Positions 50,027 through 58,748 of a stretch of DNA of 64,000 nt are shown piece after piece. The translations under genes were made by a program, and so were the position numbers. The notes under the pieces were generated by a model. That model had not been told where the DNA came from. It made no database searches and saw only the letters and a list, made by a program, of their open reading frames with translations. Source of the stretch: VYFG01 sp965248685 (GTDB taxonomy: Bacteria; Pseudomonadota; Gammaproteobacteria; Arenicellales; Poriferihabitantaceae). The DNA lies in NCBI GenBank assembly GCA_965248685.1, contig CBDFKC010000003.1:2294001-2358000 (forward strand). The letters are read 5' to 3'. Every line of letters starts with the position of its first letter. Positions within the stretch are counted from its first letter, which is position 1.

Positions 50027-50593
50027 TTAATAGTCTGCCAGTTCCAGGGTAACCAAATCGCCCAGGGCCTTGCGTATTTCGTCGATACTGACGTGGCTTC
50101 TTTCGCTCGGCACCGCCCACACGCTACAGTTTAGTCCGATCACCTGGGGTTGACTGACGGAAGTCAAATAAATTCTAGTGGTCAAGGTCCTTTCACTGTT
50201 GCCGCGTTCGGTCGAATCCATCATGGCCAATATTACTCTTGGTTGACTCAGTGGTTGGTCATTGAAAACCAATTCATTGTATTTGGTGGTATCGATTACG
50301 GTAAAATCTTCACTGGACAGCGACGTCTCGGTATCAATAAATGCACGATCACGACGCAGGTGGAAGTAGCAGTAGGGGCGAGATTGTCCCACTTCAGAGC
50401 GTCGTTTTACCTTGCCGTTCTGGAGAAATATCTTTTCTCCGCCAGGGGTGGAAATAGAATGATTGAGTATGACTTTGTCTCCCTTATGAATATAACTTGT
50501 CGCCGGGGTTTTAAAGTCTCGATATGCTAAAGCCGTGGTAGAGAACAGTACGGCGGCGAGCGCTGCAGACGCTATAAATTTAGTTTTATTCAC
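50027..50593 (-). CDS. Exported hypothetical protein
   Basis: The 188-residue protein has a clear signal peptide (MNKTKFIASAALAAVLFSTTALA, cleaved after residue 23). The mature sequence is beta-rich with a Cys-containing segment (PYCYFHLRRDRAF) and a second Cys (VIGLNCSVWAVPS), possibly forming a disulfide. I do not recognise a domain with certainty. It is convergent with folE2 and divergent from mlaF. Confidence 0.65.
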   Translation of the reverse strand: MNKTKFIASAALAAVLFSTTALAYRDFKTPATSYIHKGDKVILNHSISTPGGEKIFLQNGKVKRRSEVGQSRPYCYFHLRRDRAFIDTETSLSSEDFTVIDTTKYNELVFNDQPLSQPRVILAMMDSTERGNSERTLTTRIYLTSVSQPQVIGLNCSVWAVPSERSHVSIDEIRKALGDLVTLELADY

Positions 50594-50783
50594 GATAGGT
50601 TATCTCTTGGTTAATTAGCTAATTCGACTTGTTGAATTCCGAATAGTTCATCCAATCTCCTTAACCCCCGCTGAATATGATGAGTCACAAAAAACCCTTT
50701 ATTCCCGGTGCTTCTGGTAAAATTCTTTAGCGAAAGTTTAAAACTTAATCCCAAACCCAGTTCACCTAATTTCCCTTTTAACA

Positions 50784-51611
50784 ATGCCGGCACCAGACAA
50801 TAATCCAATGTTTGCAGACCCGATGGTGGAAGTCAACGACTTGCATTTTGGGTTTTCCGGTCGGCCTATGTATACTGGTTTGAATGTGGTTATTCCGCGT
50901 GGAAAAGTTACCGTAATAATGGGACCAAGCGGCTGTGGAAAGTCTACTTTTCTGAGTTTTATCGGCGGTCGCCTGGCTCCACAAAAAGGCCAGGTAATAT
51001 TTGATAACAAACCGGTACCGACCCGTCGTGGGGAAGCGCTGTACTCCATGCGGCGTAAAATGGGTATGTTGTTCCAAAGTAGCGCGTTATTGACCGACTT
51101 GTCGGTATTCGAAAATGTTGCGTTTCCCCTGAGAGAACAAACTGATCTGCCCGAGGCAATTATGCGAATTCTGGTATTGATCAAACTCGAAATGGTCGGC
51201 CTGCGAGGCGCAAGGGACCTTATGCCTTCCGAGTTGTCCGGTGGCATGTCGCGACGAGTTGCGCTGGCCCGGGCGATTGTGCTCGATCCACAGATGGTGA
51301 TGTATGATGAGCCGTTTGTTGGTCTCGATCCGATTTCCATGGGAGTGATCATTAAATTAATACGGGAATTAAACGACGCTCTTGGGTTAACCTCTATCGT
51401 GGTCACCCACGACGTTAAGGAAGGATGCAGTATCGCTGACTATGTGTATTTATTAGGTACAGGAAACGTCATTGGTCATGGAACGCCAGATCAAATGATC
51501 AACAGTGAGCAGCCTGAAGTACGTCAATTTATCCAAGGGTTGCCCGATGGTCCGGTTCGGTATCAATATCCCGCGGAAGACTATGCCGCCGACCTGGCGA
51601 ATCATATCTAA
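50784..51611 (+). CDS. mlaF: Phospholipid ABC transporter ATPase MlaF
   Basis: MlaF powers the MlaFEDB complex, which moves phospholipids between the outer and inner membranes. The 275-residue protein has Walker A GPSGCGKST, the signature LSGGMSRRVALARA, Walker B VMYDEPFVGLD and the switch His in VVTHDVKEGC. The LSGGMSRR variant is typical of MlaF. It shares one base with the mlaE start (TAATG) and begins the five-gene mla operon. Confidence 0.96.
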   Translation: MPAPDNNPMFADPMVEVNDLHFGFSGRPMYTGLNVVIPRGKVTVIMGPSGCGKSTFLSFIGGRLAPQKGQVIFDNKPVPTRRGEALYSMRRKMGMLFQSSALLTDLSVFENVAFPLREQTDLPEAIMRILVLIKLEMVGLRGARDLMPSELSGGMSRRVALARAIVLDPQMVMYDEPFVGLDPISMGVIIKLIRELNDALGLTSIVVTHDVKEGCSIADYVYLLGTGNVIGHGTPDQMINSEQPEVRQFIQGLPDGPVRYQYPAEDYAADLANHI

Positions 51612-52390
51612 TGCGGTGGGTAGGGATAATTGGCCGCAGTGGCCTGGAATTTATCTCTCGGCTGGGAGCGTCCGTGGTATTTTTACTCCATGCGCTTTCC
51701 GGAGCGGTTCGCTGTTTGCCTCGGTTTTCCCTGGTTATTCAGCAACTTTACTCAATCGGCGTTTTGACCATGCTGATTATTCTGGTGTCAGGCCTTTTTG
51801 TTGGAATGGTATTGGGGTTACAGGGATATTATCAGCTGGTTAACTTTAGCGCGGAATCCAGCCTTGGAGTGGTTGTCGCATTGTTTCTGGTGAGAGAGCT
51901 TGGCCCGGTACTGGCGGCTTTACTGTTCGCTGGGCGCGCCGGGTCAGCATTGACCGCAGAAATTGGCCTGATGAAGGCCACCGAGCAGATATCTGCAATG
52001 GAGATGATGGCCGTCGATCCGATGCAACGGGTTATTGGACCAAGATTTGTCGCCGGCCTGATCGCGTTGCCGCTGCTGGCAGCGATGCTGAGTGCGGTGG
52101 GAATTCTCGGTGGTTTTCTGATCGGTCACGGTCAATTTGGGGTTGATGGTGGGGTTTATTGGACATCGATGCAAAATGGTGTCGACCTGGTTGATGACGT
52201 GTTAAATGGCGTGATCAAAAGTTTGGTTTTTGGTTTTATCGTTACCTGGGTGGCCTTATATGAAGGCTATGACGCCGTCCCAACTTCTGAAGGAGTTAGC
52301 CGAGCGACCACCAGGACTGTGGTAACTTCGTCACTTGCTGTTCTTGGCGGTGATTTTATTTTGACAGCGTTAATGTTTGGAGGATTATAA
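51611..52390 (+). CDS. mlaE: Phospholipid ABC transporter permease MlaE
   Basis: MlaE is the inner-membrane permease of the Mla system. The 259-residue protein has an N-terminal amphipathic helix, then about five membrane spans, with the conserved VRELGPVLAALLFAGRAGSA in the loop between spans. The sequence EIGLMKATEQISAMEMM is a family hallmark. It is translationally coupled to mlaF and followed by mlaD after two bases. Confidence 0.96.
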   Translation: MRWVGIIGRSGLEFISRLGASVVFLLHALSGAVRCLPRFSLVIQQLYSIGVLTMLIILVSGLFVGMVLGLQGYYQLVNFSAESSLGVVVALFLVRELGPVLAALLFAGRAGSALTAEIGLMKATEQISAMEMMAVDPMQRVIGPRFVAGLIALPLLAAMLSAVGILGGFLIGHGQFGVDGGVYWTSMQNGVDLVDDVLNGVIKSLVFGFIVTWVALYEGYDAVPTSEGVSRATTRTVVTSSLAVLGGDFILTALMFGGL

Positions 52391-52392
52391 GC

Positions 52393-52878
52393 GTGCAACA
52401 AAAATCCATCGAAGTTTGGGTCGGAATTTTCATGTTGGTTGGGCTTGCGGCGTTGGCAATGCTGGCTTTCAAGGTTAGTGGATCTGCCGGGTCTAGTGGC
52501 GATGTCTATCGCATTTTTGCCCGATTCGAAAATGTCGGGGGCTTGAACGAAAAGGCTCCGGTTATGATTGGCGGTGTCCGGGTTGGCAGAGTTGCCGAGA
52601 TTGGCATTGACACTGAAGATTATAGCGCTGTGGTAGGTATGGACATCGATACCCAATACAGCAACTTACCGATAGATACCGGTGCATCTATTCTGACTTC
52701 GGGATTGCTTGGTGCCCAATTTATGGGACTTGAGCCCGGTGCAGAAGATATATTTCTGGTGGCTGGAGATGAATTAGAGATAACCCAATCCGCGATCCAA
52801 CTGGAAACTCTAATTAGCCAGTTTATGTTTAGCCAGGGCAGCAACAAAGATGATAAGGAGTCGGCGTCCACCGAATAA
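52393..52878 (+). CDS. mlaD: Mla phospholipid-binding protein MlaD
   Basis: MlaD is a membrane-anchored MCE-domain protein whose hexamer channels lipids. The start is GTG at 52393 (MQQKSIEVWVGIFML). The 161-residue protein has an N-terminal membrane helix (IFMLVGLAALAMLAFKV) and a single MCE domain with NVGGLNEKAPVMIGGVRVG. The C-terminal tail is short and acidic. It is the third gene of the mla operon. Confidence 0.95.
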   Translation: MQQKSIEVWVGIFMLVGLAALAMLAFKVSGSAGSSGDVYRIFARFENVGGLNEKAPVMIGGVRVGRVAEIGIDTEDYSAVVGMDIDTQYSNLPIDTGASILTSGLLGAQFMGLEPGAEDIFLVAGDELEITQSAIQLETLISQFMFSQGSNKDDKESASTE

Positions 52879-52921
52879 TGGTCATAACTGATAACCGTTT
52901 GGTACCTACAGGAATTTATTT

Positions 52922-53578
52922 ATGAATATCAATTTTGCGAGAACATACTTTCCCAGACTCTTTGCAACGATAAGGGTGTTTTCACTAGCATTAGTGCTGG
53001 GTTTAACCCCGGGGCAGCAGGCCTATGGCTACGACTTGCCGGAAGAAGATATTGGCGGTGCTGTGCAGCAGTTGCTGGATCAGTTTACTGCTAGAAGAGG
53101 GGAACTGGCGGGAGACAAACAAACGCTTTATCAAATGGTGGACGACATCACTCGCCCTTATTTTGACTTCGATAAAATTTCCAAGCTGGTCCTGGCAAAA
53201 AACTGGAAAACGGCAAACCCGACCCAGAGACAGGAATTTGCCGAAGAATTCCGGCGTTTATTAATCCGGACATACGCCACCGCATTATTTAGATATACCG
53301 GTAAGGAGAAGATGCAGTTTTCCTCCAGTAAAATCAAAGAACGCAGCGGCGTAAAAACAGCCAGTTTGCAATCGGAAGTTACGCTCAGCGACGGTCCTGG
53401 CATCGCGGTGAATTATTCGCTGATACTGGGCGAAGACGATAATTGGAAAATCTATAATATGACCATCGCCGGGATAAACCTGGTAACGAATTATCGCAAA
53501 ACCTATGGGGCCTCAATACGCAGCCTGGGGCTCGACGGATTAATTCAGGCGATGAAGGACACCAATAACAAAGTGTGA
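52922..53578 (+). CDS. mlaC: Periplasmic phospholipid carrier MlaC
   Basis: MlaC shuttles phospholipids across the periplasm between the outer-membrane MlaA complex and MlaFEDB. The 218-residue protein has a signal peptide ending near residue 39 (GQQAYGY). The mature region contains ITRPYFDFDKISKLVL and QEFAEEFRRLLIRTYATAL, hallmarks of the family. It follows mlaD by 43 bases. The mlaA gene is not in this window. Confidence 0.95.
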   Translation: MNINFARTYFPRLFATIRVFSLALVLGLTPGQQAYGYDLPEEDIGGAVQQLLDQFTARRGELAGDKQTLYQMVDDITRPYFDFDKISKLVLAKNWKTANPTQRQEFAEEFRRLLIRTYATALFRYTGKEKMQFSSSKIKERSGVKTASLQSEVTLSDGPGIAVNYSLILGEDDNWKIYNMTIAGINLVTNYRKTYGASIRSLGLDGLIQAMKDTNNKV

Positions 53579-53594
53579 AATAAAGTTTTTGCAG

Positions 53595-53906
53595 ATGATC
53601 GAAATTTCCCAAACTGCTGGCCAGATTTCCCTTAGAGGTAGCCTTACAGTAGACACGGTAACCAGCGCTTATCGTCAGTCTCCACAATTTAGCGGAGGCA
53701 AGATGACGGTTGATTTATCCAGCGTCGAAGAAATGGATAGTGCCGGATTGTCTCTGCTGGTGTACTGGAAGCAGCAATCGGAGGGCCAGAATTGTGACCT
53801 GGTGTACCTTGATCCTCCACCTCAAATTGTGACCATGAGTAAAATATCGGGACTCGAATCGATTATTGATAAGCGAGCGGAATCTGCCTCGGTGGAAGCA
53901 ATTTGA
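53595..53906 (+). CDS. mlaB: STAS-domain protein MlaB
   Basis: MlaB binds MlaF and stabilises the complex. The ATG at 53595 gives 103 residues; a TTG at 53589 would add two. The STAS pattern is clear: FSGGKMTVDLSSVEEMDSAGLSLLV with the conserved Asp-Ser near residue 47. Sequence ISLRGSLTVDTV begins the domain. It is the last gene of the mlaFEDCB set, 16 bases after mlaC. Confidence 0.92.
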   Translation: MIEISQTAGQISLRGSLTVDTVTSAYRQSPQFSGGKMTVDLSSVEEMDSAGLSLLVYWKQQSEGQNCDLVYLDPPPQIVTMSKISGLESIIDKRAESASVEAI

Positions 53907-53996
53907 GCTCTGATCAATTTAGTTCTGGGGTTGTAAAATAGCGTAAAAGCCCCATTTCAGGCACAATCGACGACTACAAACATTTCTATTCCAACA

Positions 53997-54230
53997 ATGG
54001 TGACGCCCCAAGATATTCAAGGCTGGATTGCAACTGGACTACCGGGAACAGAGGTATCAGTGGATGGTGACGGCGCACATTTTGATGCGGTTATCATTAA
54101 TCCGGACTTTGCGGGAAAATCGTTGATTCAGCGTCACCAAATGGTATACAAGGCTCTCGGCGATAAAATGAAGTCCGAGATTCATGCGCTTTCGATGAAA
54201 ACCCTGACTCCCGAGGAACATCAGGGCTGA
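53997..54230 (+). CDS. ibaG: BolA-family protein IbaG (YrbA)
   Basis: This 77-residue BolA-like protein contains HFDAVIINPDFAGKSLIQRHQ with the His residue that coordinates Fe-S clusters with monothiol glutaredoxins, and VYKALGDKMKSEIHALSMKT. In E. coli ibaG follows mlaB and precedes murA. Here it follows mlaB as expected, but the next gene is grxD, the gene of its known partner type. Spacing to grxD is 45 bases. Confidence 0.93.
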   Translation: MVTPQDIQGWIATGLPGTEVSVDGDGAHFDAVIINPDFAGKSLIQRHQMVYKALGDKMKSEIHALSMKTLTPEEHQG

Positions 54231-54275
54231 TTCACCAAATTAAATTTAATTATTCAGTATCCGGAATTTGAGACC

Positions 54276-54596
54276 ATGTCTATTCAAGAACAATTGAAAC
54301 AGATCATCGATGAAAACGAAGTTATTCTCTTTATGAAAGGCTCACCTGATTTTCCCCAATGTGGATTTTCTGGAAGAACCGCCCAGATGTTGCAGTCCTG
54401 CGACGCCCGATTCGCCTCTGTCGACGTGTTAGCAGACAGCGCTGTACGCGAAGGCATTAAAGAATATTCCCAATGGCCTACGGTTCCGCAGTTGTACGTA
54501 CGTGGTGAGTTTATTGGTGGATGCGATATTATGGTCGAGATGTATGAAAATGGTGATCTGCAAAAAGTGTTAAAACCGGAACCCGCGGAGGCTTGA
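54276..54596 (+). CDS. grxD: Monothiol glutaredoxin Grx4
   Basis: The 106-residue protein has the monothiol site CGFS in FMKGSPDFPQCGFSGRTAQ, and WPTVPQLYVRGEFIGGCDI with the cis-Pro. Grx4 binds a 2Fe-2S cluster together with BolA-type proteins and delivers it to targets. Its place directly after ibaG places both partners in one transcription unit. Confidence 0.96.
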   Translation: MSIQEQLKQIIDENEVILFMKGSPDFPQCGFSGRTAQMLQSCDARFASVDVLADSAVREGIKEYSQWPTVPQLYVRGEFIGGCDIMVEMYENGDLQKVLKPEPAEA

Positions 54597-54618
54597 ACAA
54601 ATATCGAGACTTGTTATC

Positions 54619-55239
54619 TTGGCAAAGCTTCATCAATATCAGGATAGTGACGGTAAATTTGACTATACCCAGTATGTCGAAATTCAAACCCACGGTAACA
54701 AGCAAAAGATCGATCTGTGTTGGGTCTCAGAAAAAAACATAGAGTTTCTCGCTCAATATCTCACATCCAACCTTGCCAATATTGATGCCGGCGTATGTCA
54801 CGGCACCCGCCGAGGACTAGAACAGCAATGGTTTGGTGAGTATCTCGGGATAGACGTTATAGGAACCGAAATTTCCGAAACCGCAGCTAATTTTCCCAAC
54901 ACCATTCAGTGGGACTTCCACGAGCCCCATCCAAAGCTAGTCGAGCTTGATTTTGTGTATTCAAATTCATTTGATCATTCCTACGATCCAGCCAAGAGCT
55001 TCAACAACTGGGTTGATTCTCTGAAAATAGGCGGGCTGGTATTAATAGAACATTCCAGGTTGCATGAAGAAACCGGCGTTACGCGTCTGGATCCGTTTGG
55101 TGCGAGTATTGTTGAAATTAGTGATTTTTCTCAACAATGGTGTCAGGGTAGAGTTGAGCACAAGGAGATTTTGCAAATGCCGGAAGGCAATCGATTCGTC
55201 AAGGATATTAGTGTGATCGTTTTCAAGAAAATCGGATAG
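54619..55239 (+). CDS. Putative SAM-dependent methyltransferase
   Basis: The frame starts with TTG at 54619 and has 206 residues. The class I methyltransferase core is recognisable but divergent: DAGVCHGTRRGLEQQWFGEY occupies the SAM loop (Gly-x-Gly replaced by CHGTRRG), IGTEISETA follows the second strand, LDFVYSNSFDHSYDP the fourth, and LKIGGLVLIEHS the fifth. Its substrate is unknown. It follows grxD by 22 bases and precedes the arginase-family gene by six, so all three are probably cotranscribed. Confidence 0.65.
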   Translation: MAKLHQYQDSDGKFDYTQYVEIQTHGNKQKIDLCWVSEKNIEFLAQYLTSNLANIDAGVCHGTRRGLEQQWFGEYLGIDVIGTEISETAANFPNTIQWDFHEPHPKLVELDFVYSNSFDHSYDPAKSFNNWVDSLKIGGLVLIEHSRLHEETGVTRLDPFGASIVEISDFSQQWCQGRVEHKEILQMPEGNRFVKDISVIVFKKIG

Positions 55240-55245
55240 ATCTGG

Positions 55246-56199
55246 ATGAGTAAGCCGGGGATGAATGCCATGTTTGGCGGAGAAACTAAAGGTGGTTTTT
55301 TTGGCTTGCCAACCGCAGCTCCAGGGGATGTCAAAGATGCTGACATCGTTCTGCTGGGCGCACCGTGCGCCACACCATATCCCTTGGTTGGTCCCTATTG
55401 TGCTGATGCACCGGATGCTGTGCGCAGTGCTTTCGGATGGCCAGGTGTCCTGGAACATCATGACTTTGATATCTGTGGACCGGTGCTAAGTAGTGACGCT
55501 AGCATGGTTGACTGGGGGAATTTATCTTACAGCCTCGATGATTTTCCAGGTAATCGAAAGGAGATCAAAAAGCAGGTGAGGACGGTGATCGATTCCTCTG
55601 CGATACCGATCATTATCGGTGGTGACGATTCCATTCCTATTCCGGTATTGGAAGCCTATGAAGGCCATGGCCCGATAACAGTATTACAACTGGATGCCCA
55701 CATCGACTGGCGGTACCAGGTGGGGGGCGAAACCATGGGATTATCGAGCAATATGAGAAGGGCATCTGAAATGCCCTGGATAGAAAATATTATCCAGATC
55801 GGCGCCCGGGGTATTGGCAGTGCCCGTCCTTCGGATCTCCAGGACGCATTGGAATGGGGCGTCAAATTCTTTCCAATGCGGGAAATTGTACGAAACGGAC
55901 TGGCCCCGGTGGTCGATGCAATAGCTCCGGACTGTAATCTATTTATCACCTTTGATATTGATGTAATGGATCCCACGGTGGTACCTGGCGTAATTGGTCC
56001 AGCTCCCGGCGGCATGAATTACTGGCAATTGGTAGAGATACTGGAGGCTGCCAGTGACCGGGCAAAGATTGTTGGATTTGACCTGGTTGAATTTATGCCA
56101 GCCAATGACATTGGCGGACGCAGCGCGCTGATAGCAGCCCGTACTATTGCGATTATGATGGGACTTATTTCAAGATCCAAAAAACGACGGACAACGTAA
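55246..56199 (+). CDS. Arginase/agmatinase-family enzyme
   Basis: The 317-residue protein is a ureohydrolase homologue. The manganese ligands are seen in DAHID (residues 150-154) and FDIDVMDP. The first ligand segment reads GGDDS (125-129) instead of GGDHS, so Asp stands in place of the usual His. Such Asp variants may form a separate subgroup with another guanidino substrate, or have altered metal use. Sequence QIGARGIGSAR and the C-terminal DLVEFMPANDIGG match agmatinase-type enzymes. It is six bases from the methyltransferase gene upstream. Confidence 0.8.
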   Translation: MSKPGMNAMFGGETKGGFFGLPTAAPGDVKDADIVLLGAPCATPYPLVGPYCADAPDAVRSAFGWPGVLEHHDFDICGPVLSSDASMVDWGNLSYSLDDFPGNRKEIKKQVRTVIDSSAIPIIIGGDDSIPIPVLEAYEGHGPITVLQLDAHIDWRYQVGGETMGLSSNMRRASEMPWIENIIQIGARGIGSARPSDLQDALEWGVKFFPMREIVRNGLAPVVDAIAPDCNLFITFDIDVMDPTVVPGVIGPAPGGMNYWQLVEILEAASDRAKIVGFDLVEFMPANDIGGRSALIAARTIAIMMGLISRSKKRRTT

Positions 56200-56280
56200 T
56201 CGCCCGTTGTGATCGAATCGGGGCGGAATTGGCGTAATCATGAATTGGAAGACTTCATCGGTTCGCGCTGGAGCAGCGAT

Positions 56281-56454
56281 TTAACCGCCGCAGGTCCCTT
56301 TTATAATCCATTTTATTTGTTCGGGATCCTGTGACGATTCGGACAGGTGGCGGCGTAACGGCAGTTTTCTGGTTGCAATGGTGGAACCAGTCTTGTTGCG
56401 GGCAGCAAGATATTTTGCGCCGATTAAGGACAAGGATTTAACGAATTTAGCCAT
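56281..56454 (-). CDS. 57-residue basic protein overlapping the Rieske gene
   Basis: The ATG at 56454 lies inside the Rieske gene's last codons, and its frame runs to 56281. AGAGG precedes it at a 9-base spacing. The protein is basic (KFVKSLSLIGAKYLAARN, TRKLPLRRHLSES) and ends with IIKGTCGG. A longer version starting at 56541 would be read mostly inside the Rieske gene. The function is unknown. The overlap suggests translational coupling. Confidence 0.5.
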   Translation of the reverse strand: MAKFVKSLSLIGAKYLAARNKTGSTIATRKLPLRRHLSESSQDPEQIKWIIKGTCGG

Positions 56455-57643
56455 TTTGATATACCTCTTGGTAATGTTGTGCGACCCATCGGTGAAAATG
56501 AAGGGAGCATATGTCATGCACTGGAGAAAACGAACCACCAAAATAACCGGGTGAATTACGACCTACCTGCATACGCTCGCAGGGACCAATGTCTTCGTTA
56601 AATACTTCGGTCCAGGATTCCAGATTAGCCAGTCTTTCAGCGCTGTATTGCTCACTTATCGCGGCGTCTCCAACGTAGTATAGCATTAGCTCCTCGCGAC
56701 AACGGGTTGGGGAAACTGGGTGTACGATTAAGGCAAACAAGTGATTGGCCTGAAACCCCAGTAATAGATTGGGGTACACGACTGGATATTCGCCAGTTGA
56801 TAGTTTGGTTTTATCCCAGTCAGGAAACAACGGAAAGGGATTTTCTGAATCGGTATTTGGGTCGAATGTACTGGTTACTTGGCCTGAGCAATTGTGGCCA
56901 ACAATTTCTGGCGTATGCTTGCTAAGCGGCGAATAAGAATTTAGTGACGGGTGAATGGTTGGCAGGTGGTAGGATTCCAGATAGTTTTCAATTGCCAGTT
57001 TCCAGTTGCATTCGACCATTATAGATGTGCCAGGCTGGTTAGTCGCGGGACGCGCCAGGTGCTGGGTCGATTCCCCCATCAGGTTATTGCTGCGCTGAAT
57101 TAAATCTGCTGCGTCAAGTTCAAAATCCACCGCATCGCCGCTTAAATTGATAAACAGAATGCCGAGCCAGATATGGCTGTGAATTTCCTTCAGACCATGT
57201 CCTTCGCAACTGAACCCCTCTGCCGCATGGTGGTTGATGCCACCAATGTGTGGGGTTGCTTTGAGATCGCCAGCGACTGAATAAGTCCAGGAGTGATATG
57301 GGCAGACGATCAATCCATTGGTCTGTTTTTCTTCATCCACTAATTTCATGCCACGATGACTGCAAACATTGTGGAATACTTTTATTTCCCCCTGTCGAGT
57401 TTTGCTAATCAATACCGGCATGCCCATGAAATCGATCGGGCGTACCCTGGCTGTATCAAATTGATCGACAAATGCTACCGCGGTCCAGTGTTTAGCAAAA
57501 ATACTATCTCGTTCAAATTCGAAAAAATCCTGGTCGATGTAAGCCGGATTGGGCATACCCTGGGCTTGCTCAATTGGGCGACTAATGGACTCTAGATCCT
57601 CTGTGGAGATTCTTGAACGCAGTGCGTCGATGGGGAGATTCAT
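56447..57643 (-). CDS. Rieske oxygenase alpha subunit (choline/betaine monooxygenase-like)
   Basis: The 398-residue protein is an aromatic-ring-hydroxylating-type oxygenase. The Rieske cluster ligands are C94-x-H96 (CSHRG) and C114-x2-H117 (CPYHSW). The mononuclear iron site is suggested by ENYLESYHLPTIHPSL, with two His after the bridging carboxylate. The nearest types are choline monooxygenase and glycine-betaine/carnitine oxygenases. It is transcribed divergently from a LysR-type regulator that may control it. It needs a reductase; the ferredoxin-flavin reductase at 32065 is a possible but unlinked candidate. Confidence 0.85.
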   Translation of the reverse strand: MNLPIDALRSRISTEDLESISRPIEQAQGMPNPAYIDQDFFEFERDSIFAKHWTAVAFVDQFDTARVRPIDFMGMPVLISKTRQGEIKVFHNVCSHRGMKLVDEEKQTNGLIVCPYHSWTYSVAGDLKATPHIGGINHHAAEGFSCEGHGLKEIHSHIWLGILFINLSGDAVDFELDAADLIQRSNNLMGESTQHLARPATNQPGTSIMVECNWKLAIENYLESYHLPTIHPSLNSYSPLSKHTPEIVGHNCSGQVTSTFDPNTDSENPFPLFPDWDKTKLSTGEYPVVYPNLLLGFQANHLFALIVHPVSPTRCREELMLYYVGDAAISEQYSAERLANLESWTEVFNEDIGPCERMQVGRNSPGYFGGSFSPVHDICSLHFHRWVAQHYQEVYQNG

Positions 57644-57765
57644 TGTTCTTGTACGGAGTGTGGTAGTGGTTGACAGAACAAATCTACCTGAGTTATTGGG
57701 CGAGACAAGCGATTTTTATGCAATAATGCATGAGAAAAAGTCATGTATATAAAATTGAGTATGAC

Positions 57766-58659
57766 ATGAAATTGAAACGCTTACCGCCCCTTAAGAGTTT
57801 GGTCTATTTTGAGGCATCTGCAAGATTGCAAAGTTTCACCAGGGCTTCAGCTGAATTGAACGTGACCCAGGGTGCAGTGAGCAGGCAGATCCGCCAACTC
57901 GAACAGTTTCTTCATTGTGATTTGTTTCGACGAGAAAACCGTCAGGTATTTCTTACCGACGAGGGACATAATTACTATGCGTCTATCGCCCATATTCTGC
58001 AACAACTTGACCAGGTTACGGTTAATCTGATCGACCCGGTAGATGCTAATACGATCACATTGGTGACATCAAATGCGTTAGCCTCGATGTATCTTCTGCC
58101 GAGGATTCCCGCATTCAGACAATCTCATCCGGACATCCAGATTCGAATCGTCGCTAGGGACGACATCGCCTCACTTGGTCAAATTGATTATGATCTCGGT
58201 TTTTTCTATGCACGGACACCGCCAAAAGACTGCGACTGCATCGCCCTATTCGGCGAAGAGATATTTCCGGTATGTAGTCCAGATTATTTTGCCAGCCATG
58301 AACAACGGTTTGGTACTACTACGGTATTGTCCACGGATCTAATTTGGCAAGACGGGGAAGAAGACTGGATAAACTGGCCGGAATGGTTTCAAGCGATGCA
58401 TATAAACGTCGAAAAGGTATACAACCGTCTGGTTGTGAATCACTACCCTATGGTGATCCAGGCGGCGATCGCCGGTCAGGGAATTGCGCTGGCATGGTCT
58501 CATCTTGTCGATCACGAGATTGCCTCCGGTACTTTGGTAAGGCCAACCAATCTCAGTTTAAAGACTGATTCCAGTTTCTTTTTAATTCGACCTACAAACG
58601 AAGCCATTCGCCAAGGTGCGTTGAAGTTTAGCGATTGGCTAAAACGGGAGAGTCGGTAA
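57766..58659 (+). CDS. LysR-family transcriptional regulator, GcvA-like
   Basis: The start at 57766 (MKLKRLPPLKSLVYFE) gives 297 residues. The N-terminal winged helix is typical of LysR regulators (ASARLQSFTRASAELNVTQG, residues 16-35, then AVSRQIRQLEQFL), and PPLKSLVYFEA matches the GcvA/AmpR-type N-terminus. The C-terminal effector domain covers about 90-295. It is divergent from the Rieske oxygenase gene with about 120 bases between, so it probably regulates that gene. The effector is unknown. An upstream start at 57730 adds 12 residues. Confidence 0.88.
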   Translation: MKLKRLPPLKSLVYFEASARLQSFTRASAELNVTQGAVSRQIRQLEQFLHCDLFRRENRQVFLTDEGHNYYASIAHILQQLDQVTVNLIDPVDANTITLVTSNALASMYLLPRIPAFRQSHPDIQIRIVARDDIASLGQIDYDLGFFYARTPPKDCDCIALFGEEIFPVCSPDYFASHEQRFGTTTVLSTDLIWQDGEEDWINWPEWFQAMHINVEKVYNRLVVNHYPMVIQAAIAGQGIALAWSHLVDHEIASGTLVRPTNLSLKTDSSFFLIRPTNEAIRQGALKFSDWLKRESR

Positions 58660-58748
58660 TGTCTGGTGGGAAAGACGAGCCGAGATATCGAATCAGTTGT
58701 CAGAAAAGTTGTACAGGAATTGTTCGATTCATTTAGAGAAAAATTAAA

